Of a stretch of DNA of 64,000 bases, positions 15,889 through 23,966 are shown piece after piece. Made by a program: the position numbers and the translations under genes. How positions within the stretch are numbered: position 1 is the stretch's first letter; every line of letters starts with the position of its first letter. The notes under the pieces are model-generated. The model worked only from the letters and a program-made list of their open reading frames with translations, ran no database searches and had not been told where the DNA came from. This stretch comes from JABDMH01 sp965223105 (GTDB lineage: Bacteria > Bacteroidota > Bacteroidia > Chitinophagales > Saprospiraceae). Location of the stretch: positions 3,782,001 to 3,846,000 of the forward strand of contig OZ244987.1 in assembly GCA_965223105.1 (NCBI GenBank). The letters run 5' to 3'.

Positions 15889-16213
15889 TTATTTTAGAAG
15901 TAGAAATGACTTATCTCTCGTAAAACAGGCATTCACGGTACATGGTTCAATATCATCCCAATTAGCACATAAGATGAAATACCTTCATATCACCTCAGCC
16001 CTCAAAACGATGCTTATCTGGTGTTATTGTTCGCAATGCCGATTACTTCTCCCCCCCAACCGATCAGGATTGCCACTTTCATAGCCTGATTCAATTGGGG
16101 GTCAAATAATACGCCCTTCATTCAAGAACCATACCGTGCTCGTGGTATTATGTATTTGAAGCACCTACCTGGTTACTGATGATTTGGGTACAGTTAGCAT
16201 GTTGATCGATGAA
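15889..16213. other. Intergenic gap before the HMA gene
   Basis: This 325-bp gap separates the stop of the hydrolase gene (16214) from the HMA start. It must carry the HMA-receptor promoter, but no clear TAnnTTTG match or hairpin was found. Confidence 0.4.
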
Positions 16214-17794
16214 TTACCGGGTCACACTAATCTTGTGGTATACATTGCCATTCTTGAACTCGACACCAAGAAAATACAGTCCATCAGGACCTGGTGGCAA
16301 TGTCACACGGGCGACCTTGGCATTGATCTCCTGAGCAAAGATCAGCTTACCTTGTAAATCCCACATTTCTACTTTTTGCATGGAAAGCTCGGCAGTGAGA
16401 TTTAACTGCAGGCTGCTGGGATTAGGCCACACTTTCAAGCCCACAGCAGATTTGCTAAGGATTGTTGAGGTGGTTGTCTCACCCAATTGCATGGCAGCTA
16501 CCAACCGAGGAGCCATATATTGCAGCATAGTGTCGATCATTGCCCGGGAGATATCCGGGTCATTGGGATTCCCCTCACTAGTGTTGTATTGGCAAATAAA
16601 CTGATCAGCCGGAATCGTCTGATTGGGTACCATATTCCAGGTTGCTGCAAATACGGTTTCATCATACCAGTTCCACGGATAGGTGTTTGCTCCATAGTTG
16701 ACAGGAGGTACACCAGCAGTCATATCACATTGTACCGAACCTTCCATGGTGACCGGGGTAAAAAGCAACAAACCTTCCAGTCCACCGGTCTGCTGTCGAG
16801 CTCGTTCGGTCAGAAAATCTACCTCAACATTATTCAGAAAGACATCCTGATTCCCCAGCGCCTGGTTGGTGTGAACGATCGTGTCTGGGAAGGCTCCCTC
16901 AGCGATGATAATTGAACCACCGACTCCTATAGTTACGTCGCGAATGCCAGGCTCGTCAAATTTTGATTTCCTTTGAAAAGAGATGGTAGGAGGATCACCC
17001 GATTCGATCCAACTGATGTCTCCCAATCCTCCCTCAAAGTCGATTACTGCACTTATGTCTGAAGAATACGTCGGATGGTTCGGAATATTCAATGCGGCCT
17101 CCTCAATACCATAAGGATCACCATGAATTTCTGGGATGATGAAAGGCGTGGCCGGCGAAGTTGAAAAATCCAGAAATTTTGGCAGGAGGGTCTGATCACT
17201 GCTCTTAAGGTAGGCCACATTATTGGCAGCAAATCCGGCCGCATCAAATCCACCTACAGCTATCCGTTCTGGGTCAATCTTATAGGGATTGCCATCTTCT
17301 GCAGCAGTTTTACGAAAGAATCTCACTGCCGCTCTCATATCTTGACTGATGCGGTAAGACGCTTCCAAGACTGTACGTTTAATTTCGATATCAGAACCAA
17401 AAGGATTCCAACCCAGTCGATAGTCCATGGATACGGCTACAAAACCTCGCTTGGCCAGCTCACGGCAAAATTCAACTACCGCACTATCCTTACGGGTCCC
17501 ATAGGGAGATTGATTGACAATTGCAGGTAGAAAATCTCCACGGTGGGCAAGGATCACCACCGGCCGTTCCTCCAACTCATCACCGACGGGTTCATAGACA
17601 TCCAGCAACAGATCCTCTGGTTGCGGATCTGATGACAGGCCTAAGACAATAGCCAGAATACTTACATTCGTGGCATAGTGAACCTCTTCGGTCACGCTTA
17701 CTTGATCATAGATCGGGTCTACATATCGAGTTTGTGCCTCGACGGAAAGCGTCATCATACCAACGGCTAAAATGAATAGTATTGCTTTTTCCAT
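16214..17794 (-). CDS. T9SS-exported alpha/beta-hydrolase-like protein without the usual Ser nucleophile
   Basis: This 526-aa protein has a signal peptide (MEKAILFILAVGMMTLSVEA) and a carboxylesterase-like region (LLLDVYEP, PVVILAHRGDF, KRGFVAVSMDYRLGWNP, AVRFFRKTAAEDGNPYKIDP). It ends in a type A T9SS sorting domain (LKVWPNPSSLQLNL to YHKISVTR). At the nucleophile elbow, where GxSxG is expected, the sequence is AVGGFDAAGF (179-188), with Asp184 near the Ser position. The enzyme may be inactive or may use another mechanism. It follows the TonB receptor gene by 31 bp on the same strand, so the two probably form an operon for capture or processing of an external compound. Confidence 0.8.
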   Translation of the reverse strand: MEKAILFILAVGMMTLSVEAQTRYVDPIYDQVSVTEEVHYATNVSILAIVLGLSSDPQPEDLLLDVYEPVGDELEERPVVILAHRGDFLPAIVNQSPYGTRKDSAVVEFCRELAKRGFVAVSMDYRLGWNPFGSDIEIKRTVLEASYRISQDMRAAVRFFRKTAAEDGNPYKIDPERIAVGGFDAAGFAANNVAYLKSSDQTLLPKFLDFSTSPATPFIIPEIHGDPYGIEEAALNIPNHPTYSSDISAVIDFEGGLGDISWIESGDPPTISFQRKSKFDEPGIRDVTIGVGGSIIIAEGAFPDTIVHTNQALGNQDVFLNNVEVDFLTERARQQTGGLEGLLLFTPVTMEGSVQCDMTAGVPPVNYGANTYPWNWYDETVFAATWNMVPNQTIPADQFICQYNTSEGNPNDPDISRAMIDTMLQYMAPRLVAAMQLGETTTSTILSKSAVGLKVWPNPSSLQLNLTAELSMQKVEMWDLQGKLIFAQEINAKVARVTLPPGPDGLYFLGVEFKNGNVYHKISVTR

Positions 17795-17825
17795 AAAATA
17801 TTTGATTTAATCGCTTTGTAATTAT

Positions 17826-20597
17826 TTAATTCTTTCGATCTAGTGAGAAATTCCAGGAAATAAATACGAATCGGCCAACTGCTGGACCACCGTACAAGCC
17901 ATTTTGTTTCCGATCCAATAAATTGGATCCACTGATTTTTAATATGCTGTTGATTTTAGGGAAGCCTTTCCCTACGTAGCCATTTAGCAGAATTTGTGCC
18001 GGGATTCTACCCGTAAATTGTGGAGAACTTTGAAACTCATAACCCTCAACCCATCGAAAACTTAGACCATATCCCAAATGTTTCAGACCGCCCCACTCAA
18101 AATCGTAGGCACTGATACCGATATTAAACTTATGCTCTGGGGTGTTGTATGCTGGGATCAGAGGATCATCACCTTGTAGAAAAATCTTGTTCCAGGAATA
18201 GTTCCCGGTGAGCTTCACAACAGAATTGGCGAAATAGGTCAACCCCGCGGAAAACCCCGTTGTATATGTTGTTTCCTTGGCATTCGCGGCAAAGCGAAAG
18301 ATTTTTGGAATCCCGGGAAACCCCATAAAAAAAGGTACATCGAGTCCGATTTTATAACCGATAAAATCTCGATAACGATTGAAGTATGTAGTTGCATTAA
18401 AATCGACTTTATTGTTGAAGAAAACTGCCGAATAAGCCAATTCAGTGGCCAGTGCTTTTTCCGGAACAATTGGCGGTTCGTCAAAATATTCCAGGAGATT
18501 TTGATCTAGACCATTATCTAAATAGTCTTCAAATGATTTTAAAGTGATTAAATTTTCATAACCGGTAATGTTTCCCAGCAATATGGCCGATCCAACCCTA
18601 AAATAATAGTATTGATCAATCAAAGTAGGGTTTCGCAATGCGGATGAAATCGAAAACCTCAGAGATTGTGACGCATCAAGCCGATATTGAGCAGAGATTG
18701 CCGGGCTAACCAGATAATCATAGTTTTCATGCTTGTCAACCCTAATGGCCATGTTAAGTTTAAGCCGCTCCTGTGACAATTTCTTTTCCGCACCCGCGTA
18801 GAAGCCAAATTCGAACGTGGTGAAGGATGTTCCCGAAGTATCGATAAAGATGGTTCCTTCCGAGTACGGTGTGTATAAGCGATAATTGCCGCCGATGGTG
18901 ACCTCATCCAATAGGCTGGGACGAAACTTGTATTCGCCATGAGCGTGGTATAAACGAGATCTATCGACGTATTTAGTGCCCCCCTCAGAGACCTTAGTAC
19001 TGATGATATCTTGAAAGACCTCTTCAAACTCCGGCGTACCCGGTTGAAGATAGCCACCGTCCTGACTGGCCCGAGCTCGATCATGCCACTCTTCCAGTTG
19101 ATCTGTATTTTGTTCTAATACTTGCTGAGCAGCTAAAAAGTCATAGGAGAAATCCGGAGGCGGACCGATCTCAGGGAAACCTGGCAGCTCCTTAACCAAA
19201 GGATTAATGTTGCTAAACCAATAATTCTTGTAACCGGTGAGCCAATTTCCATTGCTCTTCCATCTGCTTTGCAAAATATTGGCTGTGGAAACGATATCAT
19301 AGGTATCACCTGCATTTTCGCCGGTGGTATATAGACGGAGAAAGAACCGATTTTCTTTCCTGATTTCCAATTTATTCTGCATCGCCCAAACATCATTCAA
19401 GCTGAGTCGATTGTCCAGCTGCATGACCGTCGTCCCCCTGCCGTAGTTGGTCGATGCAATCACTTCCACATCTTTGCCCGGTAGGTAATGTATCGCTCCA
19501 CTTAATTTCAAATTATAACTATCATAATTTGCCAAATCCTCTTCCCAATAACCCGTTCTATAAAATCTCCACAGGCCGGGATGTCGGAATTGTTCAAACA
19601 AGGAAGTGTAATTTCCACTCACCTCATCTCCATAACGTGAGACTGCATCATACCCTCCTGGGTTATCCGCCAAAATGCCATCTTTAATATTACCGGATGA
19701 AGGATTTGAATTATCGGCTACCCAGTCGTAAACTTCCAAATAGGAAGTATTGAATTTGAAACCTAAGATGTCTTGACCTTCCCTGCCTTTTATTGCGGCA
19801 GCATATCGTAGTCCCACTTCCTTGAATTCGCGTTCACCTGCCTTGATTTGCACATCAAGTCCCTGGTGTCTAAATGGGCTTTTTGTACGCATATTGACAA
19901 CTCCATTGAAAGCCCCTGGCCCATAAAATGCTGAGCTTGCCCCAATGATCAAATCGACGCCCTGTACATCAAGCTCAGGTAAGCCAACAAAATTGCCAAG
20001 TGGATAATTTAGACCTGGAGAAGCATTATCTACGCCATCGATGAGCTGCAGTGACCGGATCGGGGTACTACTGTTAAATCCCCGGGTATTCACCACTTTT
20101 ACCCCAAAACTAACCGTCAGCATATCCGCCTCCCGCATACTGCCAAGTACATCATAGAAGCTGGATTCGGAGGTACTTTGGATCTCTTGCAAACTCAAGG
20201 ATTCCACCGTCAATCCTAAGTCTTGTTTTAACGATGAACCCTGTCCCCTGACCTCCACGACCTCCAGGCTGAGGTGCTCTTGATCTAAACCAATCACCAA
20301 CTCACCAGGGCCCTCAATGTAAACCTCTCTGTCCGCATATCCGATATAACTTACCTTCCCAAGCACCGGAAAACTCTTTAACTCACTAATACGAATCACT
20401 CCCTCAGCATCGGTGCACTCTCCGGTACCCAGTTCAATCAGATCTAAACAAGCACCGACGAGGGGCTCAGTGGTTGCCCCATCAACGATGGTGCACAAAA
20501 TATCCTGCGACCGGGCTAGTGTTGAGGCAAGGCACCATAGGTAAATCGTCCATTTGAATGAAGGACCAAACATGCGATGAAAGTAAGCATTTTGCAC
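17826..20597 (-). CDS. TonB-dependent receptor with carboxypeptidase-regulatory-like domain
   Basis: This 923-aa protein has an N-terminal CarbopepD-reg-like domain (VDGATTEPLVGACLDLIELG, VSYIGYADREV), a plug (VVNTRGFNSSTPIRSLQLID, GASSAFYGPGAFNGVVNM) and a long beta-barrel ending in FISWNFSLDRKN. The first eight residues may not be used; a second ATG (MFGPSFKWTIYLWCLAS) sits better before the signal peptide. It is the upstream partner of the hydrolase-like T9SS protein. There is no SusD-like gene, so classic polysaccharide utilisation is not supported. The substrate is unknown. Confidence 0.85.
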   Translation of the reverse strand: MQNAYFHRMFGPSFKWTIYLWCLASTLARSQDILCTIVDGATTEPLVGACLDLIELGTGECTDAEGVIRISELKSFPVLGKVSYIGYADREVYIEGPGELVIGLDQEHLSLEVVEVRGQGSSLKQDLGLTVESLSLQEIQSTSESSFYDVLGSMREADMLTVSFGVKVVNTRGFNSSTPIRSLQLIDGVDNASPGLNYPLGNFVGLPELDVQGVDLIIGASSAFYGPGAFNGVVNMRTKSPFRHQGLDVQIKAGEREFKEVGLRYAAAIKGREGQDILGFKFNTSYLEVYDWVADNSNPSSGNIKDGILADNPGGYDAVSRYGDEVSGNYTSLFEQFRHPGLWRFYRTGYWEEDLANYDSYNLKLSGAIHYLPGKDVEVIASTNYGRGTTVMQLDNRLSLNDVWAMQNKLEIRKENRFFLRLYTTGENAGDTYDIVSTANILQSRWKSNGNWLTGYKNYWFSNINPLVKELPGFPEIGPPPDFSYDFLAAQQVLEQNTDQLEEWHDRARASQDGGYLQPGTPEFEEVFQDIISTKVSEGGTKYVDRSRLYHAHGEYKFRPSLLDEVTIGGNYRLYTPYSEGTIFIDTSGTSFTTFEFGFYAGAEKKLSQERLKLNMAIRVDKHENYDYLVSPAISAQYRLDASQSLRFSISSALRNPTLIDQYYYFRVGSAILLGNITGYENLITLKSFEDYLDNGLDQNLLEYFDEPPIVPEKALATELAYSAVFFNNKVDFNATTYFNRYRDFIGYKIGLDVPFFMGFPGIPKIFRFAANAKETTYTTGFSAGLTYFANSVVKLTGNYSWNKIFLQGDDPLIPAYNTPEHKFNIGISAYDFEWGGLKHLGYGLSFRWVEGYEFQSSPQFTGRIPAQILLNGYVGKGFPKINSILKISGSNLLDRKQNGLYGGPAVGRFVFISWNFSLDRKN

Positions 20598-20690
20598 TAT
20601 AACCTTCTACTTAACATGATCCTCACCACAACCCAAATCACCACCTGTAGTAAATCGAATTACGATCAACGATACACCAGATGATACCAT

Positions 20691-20727
20691 AAAAAAATCC
20701 GTATGTCACCCCATGGACATACGGATT
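20691..20727 (-). terminator. Strong rho-independent terminator of the DegP-type gene
   Basis: AATCCGTATGTC (20696-20707) and GACATACGGATT (20716-20727) form a perfect 12-bp stem. On the minus strand a T run follows. It lies 30 bp past the protease stop and isolates it from the TonB receptor gene. Confidence 0.9.
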
Positions 20728-20756
20728 ATCATTTGAATGAATAATTAGGCTATTCC

Positions 20757-22262
20757 TCAGGAATTCAGACCAAAAGCAAAGTAGTGTTTATCCTTAGAAT
20801 CAGGATATACACCCTCTAACATGACACCTCCTTTCTTGTTTTCCAAAATTCTTTCCAGCTCTTCTACACTATGCACTTTTTTCCCATCCACATGGGTGAT
20901 GATAAACCCTTCACGTATGTTGGTATCCTTGCGCAATTTACCCGGGTACAATCTTTTCACATGTACCCCTCCATCTACATCCAATTCAGCTTGCAAATCA
21001 TCACTTAAGGTCGCAAGATCAGCACCCAACATTCGCTTGACTTCTATACTCTCAACTTTAGCCAGATCACGCCCACCGGTAGCACTCTTAAGGACAACGG
21101 TGAATTGTTTCTCCTCGCCGTCCCGGTTTACCTCGATCAGCACTTCGTCACCAGGTCTCAAACGTGCTATTTGCTCCTGCAGTTGTGGTGATGTCTTCAC
21201 CCGTTTTCCGTCAATCGCAGTAATTACATCACCCGGCATGATCCCAGCAGCGCCAGCAGCACTATTCTCCATGATACTGTCAACATAAACTCCACTATTC
21301 AGATCCAGGTTCTTCTGATCGGCTAGATTGCCATTCAAGGAACGAATCATAATGCCTAGTACTCCTCTCTGCACTTGACCGAATTCGACTAAGTCCTCCA
21401 CTACTTTATTGACCAGGTTGCTGGGTACAGCAAAACCATAGCCGCTGTATGCTCCAGTAGGACTGGCAATGGCTGTATTTATTCCAACCAAACCACCCTG
21501 CAAATTAACCAGTGCACCACCACTGTTGCCGGGATTAATCGCGGCATCAGTTTGGATGAAGCTTTCTACAGCAAACCGTTCACGATTGATGTTTATGTTC
21601 CTACCTTTCGCACTTACTATCCCAGCTGTAACCGTGGAATTGAGGCTAAAGGGATTGCCAACCGCTAAAACCCATTCACCTACTTTCACATCGTCAGAAT
21701 TAACAAAAGGGAGGCTGGTGATGTCTTTCGCATCAATCTTTATCAAAGCTATATCAGTTGTTGGATCTGTACCAATAACTGTCGCTTTATAGACCCGATT
21801 ATCGTTGAGCGTCACTTCCACATCTTCGGCGTCGGCAATCACGTGATTGTTGGTTACGATATATCCGTCCTGGTTTATAATGACACCAGATCCCGTCCCA
21901 ACTCTTGGCATTGGCTGAAATCTCTGATCGGGTTGTGGTGAGAAAAAACGGTCTCCAAAGAACTCCCTAAAGGGATCCGGTAATTGTGGAGCATCATAAC
22001 CTGCCCGATCTCGACGGTTTGCCGACTGGGTGGACTTGATATGCACCACGGCCGTCACGACCTTAGCACTCACCTCAGTGAAATCCAACGGAGCCAGCTC
22101 CCCATCTGCATTCACGCCATAGGCTACTCCTTGAGAAATACTGCTTGGCAAATGTTCAATTTTTACCGTTTTATTATCCTGCCCAAAATAATTAAAGCCG
22201 ACCAGGGTCAGTAAGGAAACTGTCAAGGCAATTAGGGCTGATAAAACATACGTTCTTTTCAT
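20757..22262 (-). CDS. DegP/DegQ (Do)-type periplasmic serine protease
   Basis: This 501-aa protein has an N-terminal membrane or signal segment, a trypsin-like domain with the full triad (His140 in VTNNHVI, Asp170 in PTTDIALIKI, Ser247 in INPGNSGGAL), and a Do-type LA loop rich in Pro/Phe/Asp (94-118). Two PDZ domains follow (from about 290 and 410; RGVLGIMIRSL and GGVHVKRLYPG). Such proteases degrade or hold misfolded envelope proteins. The gene is monocistronic, with a strong terminator. The 480-bp region upstream holds a repeat, and no promoter motif was recognised. Confidence 0.92.
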   Translation of the reverse strand: MKRTYVLSALIALTVSLLTLVGFNYFGQDNKTVKIEHLPSSISQGVAYGVNADGELAPLDFTEVSAKVVTAVVHIKSTQSANRRDRAGYDAPQLPDPFREFFGDRFFSPQPDQRFQPMPRVGTGSGVIINQDGYIVTNNHVIADAEDVEVTLNDNRVYKATVIGTDPTTDIALIKIDAKDITSLPFVNSDDVKVGEWVLAVGNPFSLNSTVTAGIVSAKGRNININRERFAVESFIQTDAAINPGNSGGALVNLQGGLVGINTAIASPTGAYSGYGFAVPSNLVNKVVEDLVEFGQVQRGVLGIMIRSLNGNLADQKNLDLNSGVYVDSIMENSAAGAAGIMPGDVITAIDGKRVKTSPQLQEQIARLRPGDEVLIEVNRDGEEKQFTVVLKSATGGRDLAKVESIEVKRMLGADLATLSDDLQAELDVDGGVHVKRLYPGKLRKDTNIREGFIITHVDGKKVHSVEELERILENKKGGVMLEGVYPDSKDKHYFAFGLNS

Positions 22263-22742
22263 AATACATTGTGTTTACTTGGTTTTTCTAATGATGAACT
22301 TTAACCTTTGACCATAATTCTATCCACTATTGAAACCAATTGACTATCGGGTACCTTTAAAATCCCCATTCGTGGACCGGACGCAATGGCTTCGCCATTT
22401 GTTTTATGAATTTTTTGAATTTATACTTCGTTGAATTTCAATCACGTAACTACGGCTATGCTCACTCAATTCGCCTCGTCTAAATCCAAAATATTTCAAA
22501 ACCGATCTCACTTAGAGGTACCTATCATTATTAAGATGTCATCATCTTCATAATAGTTTTTACAACAAATTTATTTAAGATTTCGATAACAGCAATAATG
22601 GGAACAGACCTTCGAGGAATCAAAATCTATAAAGTGGAATCTTCCCTGTTTAGATGAAAGACCTTCTGTTGGATTGATCCCTAATCAAGTCCCTGAAGAG
22701 AGAACCTGAAAGCGTTCTGCTTGCATTTACTATCTTCCCCGT
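22263..22742. other. Divergent intergenic region with repeat copy A
   Basis: This 480-bp gap separates the protease and potassium-channel genes. It holds the repeat at 22349-22523. No -7 element of the TAnnTTTG type was found in it. Confidence 0.5.
22349..22523. repeat. Repeat family copy A (about 175 bp)
   Basis: It begins GGGTACCTTTAA and ends TTAGAGGTACCT. Inside are the hairpin AATGGCTTCGCCATT, the stretch TATACTTCGTTGAATTTC and CTATGCTCACTCAATTCG, nearly letter for letter as in copy B at 38485. There is no coding capacity. Copy A lacks the GGCTATTAGA segment found near the right end of copies B and C. Confidence 0.85.
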
Positions 22743-23792
22743 GTGGTCCCTAAAGTAGGCATTAACTGGTATTCATTTAAAGGTTCATTCCTCGATCTTC
22801 GCATTGCTGTGATGCTTCTTGCAGTTGCCTTGTTATCGGGGATGGTCGGTTTCACACTCATTGAGGGCTACAGTTTGATCGAAGCTTTCTACATGACCGT
22901 AATTACCATTTCGACCGTTGGATTTACAGAAGTTCGACCCCTCAGCAGCACAGGGCAAATTTTTGCCTCCATACTCATCATGTTTAACATTGGGATCTTT
23001 GCGTATTCCGTATCCGTATTTACCTCTTTGGTCATTGAAGGAGAGCTTTTTCGAAAAATACATTTACAAACCATCCGCCGAAATATCAAACTCATGAAAA
23101 ATCACATCATCGTCTGTGGTTATGGCCGCTACGGCAGCCGGATTGTGGAGCATCTGCTGGATGAGCAAATGCCTTTTGTCGTGATTGAGAAATCATCTGA
23201 GAAGATAGCTGAAATTCAAAAGAGCGATGATAAGATCCTCTATATTCAAGGAGACGCCACCCACGACGAAGTGCTTCTTCAAGCCGGTCTTCATCGAGCA
23301 AAGGTGCTAATTACTCCCTTATCAGATGATACCGACAATCTGTTTACCGTTTTATCGGCAAGACAATTAAGCGATTCCACACAAATCATTTCCTCGGCTC
23401 AGAGTCAACAAACAGAACGCAAACTAAAGAAAGCAGGTGCCAATCACGTAATCATGCCCGATCGACTGGGAGGTCTGTACATGTCTATGCTTATTTCCAA
23501 ACCCGGTGCTGTCGAGTTTTTTTCCTACATCTCCAATGAATTTGCCTCTGATATCGGAATGGCAGAAGTGCAGTACAAAGATCTTCCCAAACCTTGCCTA
23601 GGTAAATCCATTCAGGATTTAGGGATCCCAGAACATACCCAGGTTAGTATCATCGGGATGAAAAAGTCCAATGATTTTGTCATCAACCCATCTCCCGATA
23701 CTATTCTGGAGTCTGACTCCAGTTTCATTGTGATCGGTAGTAAGTCTCAACTAGCGCAATTCCGGAATCATCTGGAAACCATCCTGCCCTAA
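22743..23792 (+). CDS. Potassium channel with RCK (TrkA-N/TrkA-C) domain
   Basis: This 349-aa protein is an MthK-like two-TM channel. It has a first helix near 20-40, a pore loop with the filter TISTVGFTEV (56-64), and a second helix near 70-95. A Rossmann-type RCK domain follows (HIIVCGYGRYGSRIVEHL, VVIEKSSEK, GDATHDEVL) with a TrkA-C-like C-terminus (CLGKSIQDLGIPEHTQVSII). The filter has Phe and Thr-Glu in place of the common Tyr-Gly-Asp, as in several bacterial RCK channels. The start is a GTG; no ATG is available before the first helix. It would regulate K+ flux across the inner membrane according to a bound ligand. Confidence 0.85.
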   Translation: MVPKVGINWYSFKGSFLDLRIAVMLLAVALLSGMVGFTLIEGYSLIEAFYMTVITISTVGFTEVRPLSSTGQIFASILIMFNIGIFAYSVSVFTSLVIEGELFRKIHLQTIRRNIKLMKNHIIVCGYGRYGSRIVEHLLDEQMPFVVIEKSSEKIAEIQKSDDKILYIQGDATHDEVLLQAGLHRAKVLITPLSDDTDNLFTVLSARQLSDSTQIISSAQSQQTERKLKKAGANHVIMPDRLGGLYMSMLISKPGAVEFFSYISNEFASDIGMAEVQYKDLPKPCLGKSIQDLGIPEHTQVSIIGMKKSNDFVINPSPDTILESDSSFIVIGSKSQLAQFRNHLETILP

Positions 23793-23842
23793 TCGAGCCT
23801 TTGAAATTCTGCCGAAATGACATACACTGACGGGCATCCGCT

Positions 23843-23912
23843 GTCAATGTGACATAGTATTTGGTCACAATTGTGACGCTTTGTCTTGAAAAATGGGTTG
23901 GTATTCGGTTTG
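23843..23912 (+). promoter_or_regulatory. Palindrome cluster and candidate promoter upstream of clpB
   Basis: GTCACAATTGTGAC at 23864-23877 is a perfect palindrome. Another TGTGAC lies at 23848-23853, giving three regularly placed half-sites. Just downstream, TTTG at 23880-23883 and TCGGTTTG at 23905-23912 fit a Bacteroidota -33/-7 pair with one mismatch, about 55 bp before the clpB ATG. This suggests a repressor or activator site controlling clpB (inference). Confidence 0.5.
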
Positions 23913-23966
23913 TGGTTTACCGATACCAATAGTCATCAGGTATAACCGTAGGTAAAAAACTAGAAT

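Noticed and set aside
17826..20597. SusC of a polysaccharide utilisation locus
   Set aside because: No SusD-like gene, glycoside hydrolase or sulfatase is adjacent. The neighbour is a hydrolase-like T9SS protein.
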